From JBEISR01 sp044337705 (GTDB lineage Bacteria; Planctomycetota; Planctomycetia; Pirellulales; Pirellulaceae): a stretch of 64,000 nucleotides of DNA. The stretch's first letter is position 1; every line of letters starts with the position of its first letter. Under the pieces are notes generated by a model. It did not search any database, had not been told where the DNA came from, and saw only the letters and a program-made list of their open reading frames with translations. Made by a program: the position numbers and the translations under genes. Location: assembly GCA_044337705.1 (NCBI GenBank), contig JBIINB010000001.1:66846-130845 (forward strand). The letters run 5' to 3'. Positions 45,941 to 54,815 of this stretch are shown in pieces.

Positions 45941-47263
45941 CTAAAGGTCTATCGCCGAATCGCTTGCGGGTACCCCGCGGGATCGAATCTGCGTCATGAT
46001 CGAAAGGATCGCAAGGGCTGCCTGTCGCACCGCCTGTGATCTTGCCTGGGGCGTGTTGCGACTTTTATTGGACCGTGGCGGAATGGCAGGCCAATCGATC
46101 GACCAGCGATTCTTCTCCTTCAGCTCGCCAAGTTCCTCAAGCTTGTCGAGCAACAGTTGCAAGGTCGCTTCCCCAGGGACCGTGCGGCAGATGCGGTAAG
46201 GAGCCCGGCCCGATCGCTGCCCCTTCAGTGGCTCTTCGGTAGGCGGACCCAGCCAGCGGAGCGACTGGAACAGAAGACCTGCAAGGCCCAGCCCCGAAGC
46301 GATGATCGCCAGGGGCCATTGCGATACGGCAGCTAAAAGGGCCGCGAAAACAAAACAGATCACGGAAGTGATCAGCAGTGGCTGCTGCCACCAGACCGAT
46401 CCGACAGCCTCTCTGTTTCGAACCGGCGCCGATTGCTCATCCACCTCCGGCAACGCCTGCACCTTGACAACGATCACCGAAATGTTGTCCGGTCCACCTC
46501 GGAGATTGGCCAGATCGACGAGAACGCGAGCCGCCTGATCGACATCGAGCACCTGAAGGAGATGCGACATCTCTTCATCGGATACCTGACCAGAAAGTCC
46601 ATCGCTGCAAAGGAGAAATTGATCTCCCTCCCGCACGTCAAAAGGGCCCTCAAGGTCCACCTGCACCGACGGGTTGGGACCCAGCGAACGAGTGATCACA
46701 TTCTTCGGAATCGCCCCCCCTCGAATCACCGCTTCACTTAATTCACCCGATGCCTCCAACTCCCAAACCAAGCTATGGTCAAATGTCAGTTGCTCCAACA
46801 CCGATCCACGCAGCCGATAGACGCGGGAGTCACCGACGTGCCCAATCAGCGCCCCCTTCGGCAACAGCACTAGGCTGCTGCATGTCGTACCCATGTTTCG
46901 GAAATCAAGGTTGGCCTGACCTCTCCGGTGGATTTCGCGATTGGCTTCGTGGAAAGAATCGACGATCGATGCACCGGGATCGTGGCGTTTGGACTTCAGG
47001 TAAAAATGCCCCACCGTCTCGGCAGCCAGACGACTGGCGATTTCCCCTGCAGCGTGCGCACCCATGCCATCGGCGACCAGGAAAAGATGGCCATGATGGC
47101 GCCAGGCAATTGGCGTTTCGGCCAGCACGCTGGAGACGAAATCCTGGTTGTAGCTGCGACGCATCCCCGTTTCGCTGACGGTCGCAACGCGAACACTTGT
47201 TGCCGGCGAACAACCGCTCAAGTTGGAAGCAGTGGAATCGTTCGAATGCGTGGAGGGCGACAA
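45941..47263 (-). CDS. PP2C-family Ser/Thr phosphatase with C-terminal membrane segment
   Basis: A metal-dependent protein phosphatase (440 residues). Motifs: MRRSYNQDF (usually R-x-x-N-E/Q-D), FLVADGMGAHAAGE, VGDSRVYRLRG, FLLCSDGLSGQV and GGPDNISVIVV, with all metal-ligand Asp residues in place. Two hydrophobic helices at about 292-335 anchor it in the inner membrane, and a short basic cytosolic tail follows. It probably reverses the action of Ser/Thr kinases such as those common in planctomycetes. The start is TTG 47263; no in-frame ATG exists before the conserved domain. Confidence 0.92.
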   Translation of the reverse strand: MSPSTHSNDSTASNLSGCSPATSVRVATVSETGMRRSYNQDFVSSVLAETPIAWRHHGHLFLVADGMGAHAAGEIASRLAAETVGHFYLKSKRHDPGASIVDSFHEANREIHRRGQANLDFRNMGTTCSSLVLLPKGALIGHVGDSRVYRLRGSVLEQLTFDHSLVWELEASGELSEAVIRGGAIPKNVITRSLGPNPSVQVDLEGPFDVREGDQFLLCSDGLSGQVSDEEMSHLLQVLDVDQAARVLVDLANLRGGPDNISVIVVKVQALPEVDEQSAPVRNREAVGSVWWQQPLLITSVICFVFAALLAAVSQWPLAIIASGLGLAGLLFQSLRWLGPPTEEPLKGQRSGRAPYRICRTVPGEATLQLLLDKLEELGELKEKNRWSIDWPAIPPRSNKSRNTPQARSQAVRQAALAILSIMTQIRSRGVPASDSAIDL

Positions 47264-47413
47264 AGTACCGGGATCTCCCAGGAACCATTCGGCGAGGCAA
47301 AAGCTGTAGCAAGGGCAACTCCCTCACACAGCCAACCCGACACGCCATTCTAAAGGAAAACGCAGTGTCGATTCGAAGCTGGATCTGAAATTCCTTCCCA
47401 GCAGCGGAGGTTC

Positions 47414-49240
47414 TCAGGCTGCACGCGCTGGTCGCTTCAGCCGGAACAAGCCAAAGATTTCCTCGGAAGTCAGCCCCAGATTGGCAGGGCCGTTTCCCTC
47501 CGCAAAAAGCGTTTCCGCCAAGGACCTCTTCTCCTCCAGCACATGGTGGATCCGCTGCTCGATCGTCTGAATCGATGTCATCCGAGTGATCGTCACCGTA
47601 CCGGCGGCTCCCAACCGATGGGCTCGATTGATCGCCTGATCCTCCACTGCAGGATTCCACCATCGATCGAACAGAAAAACGTAGCGGCAGAATTGCAAAT
47701 TCAGCCCCACAGCCCCCGCCCCATAGCTCATCAGGATCACATGGCACTTGGGGTCTGAACGAAACCTCTCGATCACTGCATCCCTTTTGTTGGAAGGCAC
47801 GCGACCATGGTAATGAAGTGGCTGAAACCGCTGGAGCCGATCCGAGATTTTGTCGAGCGTGTCGACCCATTGGCTGAAGACAATCGCCTTCTGTCCACTG
47901 GCCGCTACCTCCTCCAGATCCGCCTCCAATCGCTCCAGCTTGGCACTGGAACTGGTCAAAGGATCAAAATTGCAGATCTGCTTGAGCCTCAGCACCAGCT
48001 CAAAAACATGCTGGATGGTCAGCGCATCTCCCATATCCGACAATTGGATCACCCCTTCTTCCTCGGCAGATTTGTAGCTGGCCCACTGGTCTCCGGTCAG
48101 TTCCAGCATCGCATCCCGATACATCTTGGGAGGCATCTCCGTCAGCACTTTGTCTTTCGTGCGCCGCAGAATAAAGTCACCCGTTGCCTCCCCCATCTCC
48201 CTCAAGCTCATCCCATCATGAAGAAAACCGGGCGAAAGAAATTCGAAGATGCTGACCAGATCATCCGAAGAGTTTTCAATGGGTGTACCGGTCAATGCCC
48301 ACGACCGCTGCCTGGGAACCGAACGGATGATGGAACTGGTCGAACTGTTGCGGTTTTTGATTCGCTGCGCCTCATCCAAGACCATCAAGTCAAACTGCAC
48401 ACCGCTTTCCTGCATGGCCTCCCAATCCCGCATCATCAGTTCATAATTGGCGATCTTGACCGGGGTTGTGGCCTGCTGCCAAATCCAGTTTCGTTTGGCT
48501 GCATCACCCTCGATGACCGCCAAAGGAATTTCAGGTGCCCAAAGCCGGAACTCCCGCACCCAATTGGTCACCAACGGTTTGGGACAGACCAAAAGGACTT
48601 TCCCCACCTCACCTGCCATCACCAGCATCCGAATTGTGGTGATCGCCTGCATGGTCTTGCCGAGCCCCATTTCGTCTGCGAGGATCGCGGCCCCGCGAGA
48701 GAAGAGAAATCCGATCCCCTCCATCTGATAAGGAAATGGCTCGAACGGAAATGTCAGCCTCGCCGAACTGACCAGCGTCTCCAGCGGCGGCTGAAGAAGG
48801 TAATAGAGACGGTCCTCGAGTTTCACCAAATCCCCCGGTGGCCGAATGCGAGTCCAGCGACTGCGGGGTGGGACATCTTCGGACGGTGGACTGCAGGGTC
48901 GCTCTTCCTGCTTGGCTTCGGCGCCAGGATTGTTTTTCGTCGCCGCTACGGCCGGACCGGCGGCCTGACCAGCCAGTAGTCCAATCTCCGGAAAGGTGAA
49001 TCCAATGGCACGAGGGATTTGACTGCGGACTTGAATCGAAAGGACGGCTGGGCCATCTCCGTCGATCAGCGAAGGAGCCTCCCCAATCAACGGCTCCCGA
49101 TTCCATGCGCACTGGATCGCAACCGCTCGCACCGGCTCTAGCTCGGTACTCCAACACGCGACCGCAGGTTCCCCCTTTGCCTCGGCCCCCTCAACCGCTT
49201 CCCCGTTTTCCAAATCCATCGACAGCTCTAGGCCTTCCAT
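47414..49240 (-). CDS. SNF2-family DEAD/DEAH helicase
   Basis: A 608-residue Snf2/Rad54-like ATPase. After an N-terminal region of 155 residues without a known domain, the helicase core follows: ILADEMGLGKT (Walker A, 189-196), DEAQ (289-292), SWALTGTPIENS, QKAIVFSQWVDTLD, VILMSYGAGAVGLNLQFCRY and RAHRLGAAGTV. All helicase motifs are present. Bacterial relatives remodel nucleoprotein complexes in transcription or repair. ATG 49240 has AAGGGA upstream. A small anonymous gene precedes it by 71 bp on the same strand. Confidence 0.94.
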   Translation of the reverse strand: MEGLELSMDLENGEAVEGAEAKGEPAVACWSTELEPVRAVAIQCAWNREPLIGEAPSLIDGDGPAVLSIQVRSQIPRAIGFTFPEIGLLAGQAAGPAVAATKNNPGAEAKQEERPCSPPSEDVPPRSRWTRIRPPGDLVKLEDRLYYLLQPPLETLVSSARLTFPFEPFPYQMEGIGFLFSRGAAILADEMGLGKTMQAITTIRMLVMAGEVGKVLLVCPKPLVTNWVREFRLWAPEIPLAVIEGDAAKRNWIWQQATTPVKIANYELMMRDWEAMQESGVQFDLMVLDEAQRIKNRNSSTSSIIRSVPRQRSWALTGTPIENSSDDLVSIFEFLSPGFLHDGMSLREMGEATGDFILRRTKDKVLTEMPPKMYRDAMLELTGDQWASYKSAEEEGVIQLSDMGDALTIQHVFELVLRLKQICNFDPLTSSSAKLERLEADLEEVAASGQKAIVFSQWVDTLDKISDRLQRFQPLHYHGRVPSNKRDAVIERFRSDPKCHVILMSYGAGAVGLNLQFCRYVFLFDRWWNPAVEDQAINRAHRLGAAGTVTITRMTSIQTIEQRIHHVLEEKRSLAETLFAEGNGPANLGLTSEEIFGLFRLKRPARAA

Positions 49241-49311
49241 AGCCAAGTCCCTTCTGAACGACGACGCCTCAGCCGATCGAAAGCCTTAAACCCCCCTGCT
49301 CTCAGGCGCGC

Positions 49312-50031
49312 TCATGCCGCCTTCGTCGATGGATTCGCCTCCCCTAAGGCTTCCTCGATCCTGCCAAACGGCTCCGGAAGATCCATCGTCGGCACCAGCT
49401 GCTGCCACCGGGCAGCCGCCTCCAACGCATCATTGGGGCGTTCGGCCAAAGCCACCACTTTCCAGCCACCCATCGTCACCGGTTCTGAAACCGCAGGCAC
49501 CCCAGAAGGTCTCGCCCAGTGACGCCCCCCATCCGAGCCCTGATCGGCGATCGGCACTTCAATCCAAACCACCGGCAAATCGGTATACCGACAGGTTCCT
49601 AGTGCCCCTGGTGCGTCGGTTACTAGCATCGCCATTTTGGATTTTGCCTTCTGCAGCAAGACCCGCCCGATCTGCTCGCCACACAGATACCCCTCCAAGG
49701 TCGATCCGTACAGGATCTCCTGCGCACGCGTCGGCTTTACGGGAAGAGTGCAGTAGAACTCCAGAGGCCTACCCAGGGGATTGACCACCAACAGCCCTCC
49801 GACAAATCCCAAATCCTGGTGGACGCGGACAGTTAGAAATCCGATGGCCGATGGGATGGATTCCACGCGATTCTCACCTTCCGGAAACAGGAACCCCCAA
49901 CGAAAAGGTCGGGGAGTCGAACTGCAATGCACCATCAATTCGGCAGTTTCGCGGTGGGCCTTGAGGCATTGAAAAGTTACCGCCGGACACCCTACTTTCG
50001 GCTCAAGCGGTACAAAGTGAAAATTCGCCAC
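49312..50031 (-). CDS. Protein of unknown function upstream of the SNF2 helicase
   Basis: No family recognised. A 239-residue soluble protein, mixed alpha/beta (IGFLTVRVHQDLGFVGGLLV, RPLEFYCTLPVKPTRAQEIL, CGEQIGRVLLQKAKSKMAML). The start is GTG 50031; the nearest GGAG is directly adjacent, so the start is uncertain. It is 71 bp upstream of the SNF2 helicase in the same direction and probably cotranscribed, and could be its partner. Nothing indicates enzyme activity. Confidence 0.7.
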   Translation of the reverse strand: MANFHFVPLEPKVGCPAVTFQCLKAHRETAELMVHCSSTPRPFRWGFLFPEGENRVESIPSAIGFLTVRVHQDLGFVGGLLVVNPLGRPLEFYCTLPVKPTRAQEILYGSTLEGYLCGEQIGRVLLQKAKSKMAMLVTDAPGALGTCRYTDLPVVWIEVPIADQGSDGGRHWARPSGVPAVSEPVTMGGWKVVALAERPNDALEAAARWQQLVPTMDLPEPFGRIEEALGEANPSTKAA

Positions 50032-50052
50032 TCCTCAGGATTTTTTGGAGCG

Positions 50053-50058
50053 TATAAT
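50053..50058 (+). promoter_or_regulatory. Candidate -10 box
   Basis: A perfect TATAAT lies 104 bp upstream of the coiled-coil gene, in the divergent region between it and the gene at 49312-50031. No acceptable -35 is found 16-18 bp upstream, so the call rests on the hexamer alone. Confidence 0.3.
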
Positions 50059-50162
50059 GATAAGATCGACCAAAAAATGGTGAGCTATGGGACACCACCC
50101 CCTTGGTTGAGTCCCGACTTTTGTACACCTACCCCTCCTGATGGCATGGAGCCGACACTGCA

Positions 50163-50618
50163 ATGTCGCAAGATCCCCAGAATCTTTCCCCGATGTTCCG
50201 GATCGACGTCTCGGCCGAAGCACCTGGAAGTGCTGCCAATTCCGGACGCCCGGAAGACACGCTGATGGTCGCGACACTGGTGGCCTTGATGCGACAGATG
50301 ATCCAGCACCAGGAGAAACAGAACCAACTTCTGGAACAGCTTATCTCCTCCACCAATCAAATGCAGAAGCAACGGCAGACCGAACTCCAGCAGTGGAAAG
50401 AAGCCAATCCTCATTTGGCCAAGGCCTGCCGTAAAGCGGCCGACACGCTTTCTCGAGTACAAACCCAATTCCTGGAAAGCATGACCGAAGAAATCGCAGA
50501 AAACCAGGAGGAACTTCTGGATGGCGAATTCGTGCTGCAGGAGTTTGTCGACAAGTACGGCCCCAGACTAGCGCACCTGAACGGACTTCTTCAGGTGGTT
50601 GCCCAACTGGGTGGCTGA
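50163..50618 (+). CDS. Small coiled-coil protein of unknown function
   Basis: A 151-residue soluble protein. Residues about 40-75 are Gln/Glu-rich and heptad-like (LMRQMIQHQEKQNQLLEQLI) and predicted to form a coiled coil; a second helical region (MTEEIAENQEELLDGEFVL) follows. No known domain. ATG 50163 has TGGAG upstream. It faces the regulator gene convergently, with 224 bp between the stops. Planctomycete-specific by impression only. Confidence 0.65.
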   Translation: MSQDPQNLSPMFRIDVSAEAPGSAANSGRPEDTLMVATLVALMRQMIQHQEKQNQLLEQLISSTNQMQKQRQTELQQWKEANPHLAKACRKAADTLSRVQTQFLESMTEEIAENQEELLDGEFVLQEFVDKYGPRLAHLNGLLQVVAQLGG

Positions 50619-50842
50619 TCGCGCCCGCAACGACCGACTTCCTGCCAGTCTTTTTCTGCGACTTCTACTTGTGCTTCGTCACATCCGATTGTCAGACTAG
50701 GGCAGACTTCCCTTCAGTCCATGAAGCCTTACATCGATCGACCGTAAGTCCTTCGTAGAATTTGACTCACCTCCCCATTGATAGGCTTCACCAAACCTCC
50801 AAGGGGGGTGATCAGCAGGGCTTTTCCCCTGCCTCCGTTCCT

Positions 50843-52330
50843 TCATCCCTGGCGACCATGCCATAAAAACCTAAGTTTTTTGTAGAGCGTGACTCGAGAG
50901 ATACCCAGTTCCTTCGCGGCACGACTTCGATTCCCTTTGCAGCGAGTCAAGGCATCATGAATCCGCTGAAATTCCTCCCGTCTGACTGGATCTGCCAAGA
51001 AACGAGGTGGGGGGATCGCCGAGTCGCCTGAATCGAGTTCGTCCAGCCGATGCCTCCCCTCTGGCACCCTACCCGCTCCAGGCTCCGCCTCCAACGTATG
51101 CGATTTCTTGACGTCCGGGTGATCGGTTAAATCATCGTCATCCAAATCCAGCCAAAGGGAAAGATGAACTTCTTCGATCTGGTGATCGCAATGGTCCAGC
51201 GTCGCCTCCAGCACATCTTGCAGCTGTGCTAAGTTGCCGGGCCACGGGTACTGAGCAAGCAATCTTTTCGCGGTTTTGGTCAACCTCGGAACCGGCTTGT
51301 TTCGGCGAGCAGCAAGCCACGACAAGACGGTGCGCGCAATCGTCGGGATCTGGGGGGCGAACTCACGCAACGGCGGGATCCGGATCGCCCTCTCAGGTCC
51401 CATCCATGAAAGCAACTCCGAATCAATCAATTCCCAGGGAGACACCCCCGATTGCTCCCGCAATCCAAAAACCAAGTGCCCCGACTGCGCGCCACGCTTG
51501 TACAGATCCTTCTGACGCTCCAACCACCCAGCCATTCGCTTCTGCAGCGCCGGTGCCAGTAGCTGACACGACTCCAGGTACAACGTGCCACCTTGGATAA
51601 AATCGAGCCATCCCATAAGGTAGCGCTGCGTATCCGAGCCGCTGCTATCCTCCACAATCCCACCAAAGATCGACTTCTCACTCCGCTCGGGATCCAGAAA
51701 CTCAGCCGAGGAGCCCATGAACGGATGAATCGACCAGGGTGACTGCTGGTGAATCCATCTAGCGATTAGAGATTTCCCAACCCCTCGCTCCCCCACCAAA
51801 CAAACTGGTCCATGTCGACCTACCAGAGCCTGAATCTGGCTCACAAAGGGCTCCAACCCTTCGGATCCAGCCAGCTCCTGCATCAAATCTCTCTTCCGGT
51901 CTGCGAGAAAACCGGGATCTGCTGCTTCCCACAGCGAGTCACTCTGGGACTCCTCCGCCGCTCCGATCGGTCCACGTATCCCATGCTGAAAACGATCCAG
52001 CCAGATCGGAAGCTGGATCACCGCTTGCTGCATCGGAATACAAACGCTGGCCCCGCAGGCCAACCATGCCGCATGATAATTGTGAGATGCGGTGAGCACC
52101 GCCACCGGCACACGGCCGGCATGTAGCCTCCCAACCGCCGACAGCTTTTCCTCGGATGGCGCACCCGATTGCATCCCCGAGACAATCACTAGCCTGTCTT
52201 CTTGCGACTGACTCAAGGCCATTGCTTCAGACTCGCAGGCGACCATGGTCACTTTCGTGCGCAACGCCATCATCTGCCGCAACTGGATGAACAGTTCCTC
52301 GGGAAACCAAAGGGTGTAGATGGTCGTCAT
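50843..52330 (-). CDS. Regulator with receiver-like, degenerate sigma-54 AAA+ and Fis-type HTH domains
   Basis: A 495-residue protein with the order of an NtrC-type activator. Residues 1-118 look like a receiver domain without its phosphorylation Asp (VPVAVLTASHNYHAAWL). The AAA+ domain starts near 155 with Walker A GERGVGKS 180-187. It lacks the GAFTGA loop (GIVEDSSGSDTQRYL instead) and Walker B reads TLYLES where FLDE is expected, so ATP hydrolysis and sigma-54 contact are unlikely. The Fis-type HTH at the end (CKGNRSRAAKELGISRVTLY) is intact. It lies downstream of the Tad genes on the same strand and may bind DNA as a repressor or architectural regulator. Confidence 0.85.
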   Translation of the reverse strand: MTTIYTLWFPEELFIQLRQMMALRTKVTMVACESEAMALSQSQEDRLVIVSGMQSGAPSEEKLSAVGRLHAGRVPVAVLTASHNYHAAWLACGASVCIPMQQAVIQLPIWLDRFQHGIRGPIGAAEESQSDSLWEAADPGFLADRKRDLMQELAGSEGLEPFVSQIQALVGRHGPVCLVGERGVGKSLIARWIHQQSPWSIHPFMGSSAEFLDPERSEKSIFGGIVEDSSGSDTQRYLMGWLDFIQGGTLYLESCQLLAPALQKRMAGWLERQKDLYKRGAQSGHLVFGLREQSGVSPWELIDSELLSWMGPERAIRIPPLREFAPQIPTIARTVLSWLAARRNKPVPRLTKTAKRLLAQYPWPGNLAQLQDVLEATLDHCDHQIEEVHLSLWLDLDDDDLTDHPDVKKSHTLEAEPGAGRVPEGRHRLDELDSGDSAIPPPRFLADPVRREEFQRIHDALTRCKGNRSRAAKELGISRVTLYKKLRFLWHGRQG

Positions 52331-52703
52331 TGGGGATCCTGAGTGGGCAGTTCCCAGCAACTGGAGAAAGAAAAAAGTCACCTCACTTCGACGCTGCCAT
52401 CTACTCTCACTTCCATGTTGTCGTACTGATAGAACCTGGATTATACCGAATGCGGTAATACCCAACAAAAGAAAGATAGCAACTTTCCTTGCAGATTGCG
52501 ATGCCACCAAGGCATTTGAAAGGAAGGATCGGACACCTGCACAAAACAGGAGATTTAAAGGCTTTGCGTATCCTAGGAGATAAAACTCCCCATCGACTCG
52601 CGATAGCCCAGCCTGAGAGGCCCGAAACACATGCCAAAAAGGGCAACCCTTCTAATGAATCTCCTATTTCGCAATACTTTCGGATGGAAAGCCGCCAACA
52701 GGA
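52331..52703. other. Intergenic region between tadG and the regulator gene
   Basis: It holds the promoter and palindrome described separately, and a short inverted repeat GAAAG/CTTTC (52471-52475, 52483-52487) just upstream of the -35. No coding frame is convincing. A terminator for the Tad operon is not evident. Confidence 0.45.
52440..52468 (-). promoter_or_regulatory. Promoter of the regulator gene, with palindrome in the spacer
   Basis: On the minus strand TTGTTG (52463-52468) and a perfect TATAAT (52440-52445) are 17 bp apart; transcription would start about 100 bp before the ATG at 52330. The palindrome TACCG-AATG-CGGTA (52444-52457) lies between the boxes and touches the -10, a normal place for a repressor site. 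Self-binding by the Fis-type HTH protein is inferred. Confidence 0.55.
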
Positions 52704-54263
52704 TCATTCAACCAAAAAGACTCTGGCAGCTCGTCCCTTTTTCCCTCCGGTGCTGGAGATCGTGATATCCCCCTGCCCCGATGTCGTCACTTTTCCTGCG
52801 ATAAACTGAGCGTCGTAGGCACCTTGTCCACTGAGGTTGAAGCCGCCCCATTTTGCGTAAAGCGTCCCGGAAAGCAACGAGTTACCAGAGTTGCCCGTCA
52901 CGGTGATCTCGTTGGGATTTCGACGTCGCTGAAAAAACAGCATGCCATCAAACTTACTGCTGACAGCAGGTGCCCCCGAATAAAGCGATGCGTAGGCAAA
53001 CCGTGCGGTATCAATCGGGCTCATCGTCACAGAAGCGTTGAAGGTCACACGGCCGAACTTCGCACTATCTAAGGCGGGCATCGGATTGTCCTGATCGTTC
53101 GCGTCTGGCCAACCGGTCGTAGGGCTATACGTACTGCCTGTATTGTAGAACAGCACGCCCTCTGCCTTTACGTTACCACCCGTGATCTTCAGAACGTCCT
53201 GGTTGTTCTGCTGAGCACGAATTACATAGATGCCGGGGATGAAGTAGACTGTCCCTCCGGTAATCGAAATATCGTCATAGATTCCTGGATGGAGAATGGC
53301 TGCACCAGCCACTGCGGTGTACAGCCCACCGGCGATCGATTCCCCGGCGGTAGCGATCCGATTTTGGTTTCCCTTATCTGTATTCATCCCCTGGACGTTC
53401 AGATTGGTGATCTTAGGCGATCCCCGCAGTCTCGAATCGACGCCGAGAGTTGTGATGGGTGTTGGGAGTTCCAGCATGGGGTCCGGTTCGGGCAACTGCC
53501 CGGCTCTCAAAGGTGGGGGCAGCGTGGGATCGTAGGGCTTGATATTGGATGGATTGTCCACGCCTCCCACAACAGCCATGTCGGAAGCGAAGATTCCATT
53601 GTCGGTCGAATTGCCGGCGGAAACCGCAACCCCGTTGTTGCCGGTAAGGACTTGCTGACCGTTCTCATCAACCCCTCCTCCTTCCGAATTGACAACGATG
53701 CGTCCTGCAACGAACAGACGCCCCTGCCCAGAAACGCTCAGTCCCGGGACGGCCGTTGGGTTCAGCGCACAGACGCCATCTCCGGACGGCATCGCGATGA
53801 ACCCCGCCACCGAACGGGAAACAACTTTTTCGCCGCTGGCGTTCCTTACCAGGAACCCAAAAAATTGGCTCTTCGGTTGTCGAACGATTACTTCGATGTA
53901 GTTGTCTTTCCCCTGATAGTTTCCGTTCATCGGCGGAATCCGGATATCGGAATTGGTCAGTACTTCCACCTGTGGATGCTGCGCCGCCAACTGGATGGCA
54001 TCATAGCGCGCCTGGGTGGCATTCCCTGTCTTCATGTAGGTTCTGGCGGCTACGAGTGCAACCGAGTCGGCGATCGTCTGGCCATGCCTTGCCTGCCCCA
54101 TCTTGACTGCCAGGTCGGTAACCAACGCCAGCATGCTCAGCGCCAGCACCAGAGTCATCCCTACAAGCACCAGGATGACCCCCTGACGCGTCGCTTTCCG
54201 GCCCCTTGCCCGTCGATATCCCTCCAATTCGTAAAAATCCCGAGAGAATTTTGCGGCATGCAT
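52704..54263 (-). CDS. tadG: TadG-like pilus assembly protein, long form
   Basis: Last structural gene of the Tad operon (519 residues). An N-terminal basic segment (RRARGRKATRQG) leads into one TM helix (VILVLVGMTLVLALSMLALVT), typical of TadE/TadG pseudopilins, and a periplasmic part of about 460 residues. The first 130 residues after the helix follow the TadG pattern. The rest is Gly/Asn/Ser-rich with repeated turns (VTGNSGNSLLSGTLYAKWGG, LSGQGAYDAQFIAGKVTTSG) like the beta-helical segments of pilus-associated PilX/TadG proteins. ATG 54263 has TTAGGAAACGAC upstream. It starts 11 bp after the preceding tadE-like stop. Confidence 0.82.
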   Translation of the reverse strand: MHAAKFSRDFYELEGYRRARGRKATRQGVILVLVGMTLVLALSMLALVTDLAVKMGQARHGQTIADSVALVAARTYMKTGNATQARYDAIQLAAQHPQVEVLTNSDIRIPPMNGNYQGKDNYIEVIVRQPKSQFFGFLVRNASGEKVVSRSVAGFIAMPSGDGVCALNPTAVPGLSVSGQGRLFVAGRIVVNSEGGGVDENGQQVLTGNNGVAVSAGNSTDNGIFASDMAVVGGVDNPSNIKPYDPTLPPPLRAGQLPEPDPMLELPTPITTLGVDSRLRGSPKITNLNVQGMNTDKGNQNRIATAGESIAGGLYTAVAGAAILHPGIYDDISITGGTVYFIPGIYVIRAQQNNQDVLKITGGNVKAEGVLFYNTGSTYSPTTGWPDANDQDNPMPALDSAKFGRVTFNASVTMSPIDTARFAYASLYSGAPAVSSKFDGMLFFQRRRNPNEITVTGNSGNSLLSGTLYAKWGGFNLSGQGAYDAQFIAGKVTTSGQGDITISSTGGKKGRAARVFLVE

Positions 54264-54274
54264 TTTGTCGTTTC

Positions 54275-54799
54275 CTAATGGGAGATGGGCGTCAAGGATA
54301 CCGACTGAATGGTCCGATCAAAGAGTCCGAAACTCAGAACCGTTCTGCATCGCACACCGGCAGTGACTCGGACGCGGTGGTCCTTCCGTACATCGTTCCC
54401 GCCATCGATCCATTCCACTTTCAGCGAGAGGTCTTCGGCTGGAATGCCGGTAAGTCGGTCGAGGAACATCGCAGAAATGACGGCGCCGTCCGTCGCATCG
54501 ATCGGTAGTGCACTGATATCCGAAATGGATCGATCAAGCTCCAGTACGGGATCCGGCCCCCATGGGTCAGTGGACAGGAGTCCCCGCACCGCCGCCTTAC
54601 GAGCGATGTAGCAGGTCGCATCCGTCAACCGCTGATGGCGGAGGTTGATGAAGCCGAAGTCAACGATGCTCAACAGCGCCATCAGGAACAGTGGGATCGC
54701 CAAGGCAAACTCCAGAATCGCGGCACCTCGCCTGCGTCTGCCCCGTCGGCTCGCAATCCGATCGGATCGCCCACCATGCCGTCCCCCACGCGTATCCAT
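54275..54799 (-). CDS. tadE: TadE-like pseudopilin
   Basis: A 174-residue pseudopilin of the TadE family. A very basic leader (RRGRRRRG) ends at a Gly followed by AAILEFALAIPLFLMALLSI, which has the prepilin-type Glu at +5 after the probable cleavage site and a single TM helix; the periplasmic part is mixed. It is processed by the prepilin peptidase of the locus. It sits 11 bp ahead of tadG and 16 bp after the other tadE-like gene, so the three are one transcript. Confidence 0.85.
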   Translation of the reverse strand: MDTRGGRHGGRSDRIASRRGRRRRGAAILEFALAIPLFLMALLSIVDFGFINLRHQRLTDATCYIARKAAVRGLLSTDPWGPDPVLELDRSISDISALPIDATDGAVISAMFLDRLTGIPAEDLSLKVEWIDGGNDVRKDHRVRVTAGVRCRTVLSFGLFDRTIQSVSLTPISH

Positions 54800-54815
54800 C
54801 GATCACCTCCGCGGC

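Noticed and set aside
46905..47870. Minus-strand frame (321 codons) spanning the end of the SNF2 gene and the start of the PP2C gene
   Set aside because: It overlaps two recognised genes in other frames and its residues are Arg/Gly/Ser-rich without motifs.
47807..48979. Long plus-strand frame (390 codons) opposite the SNF2 helicase gene
   Set aside because: The helicase motifs are complete on the other strand; this frame is low-complexity His/Gln/Arg-rich, typical of antisense.
53289..54278. Plus-strand frame (329 codons) opposite tadG
   Set aside because: Antisense shadow; tadG fits the operon and has a proper ribosome binding site and TM helix.
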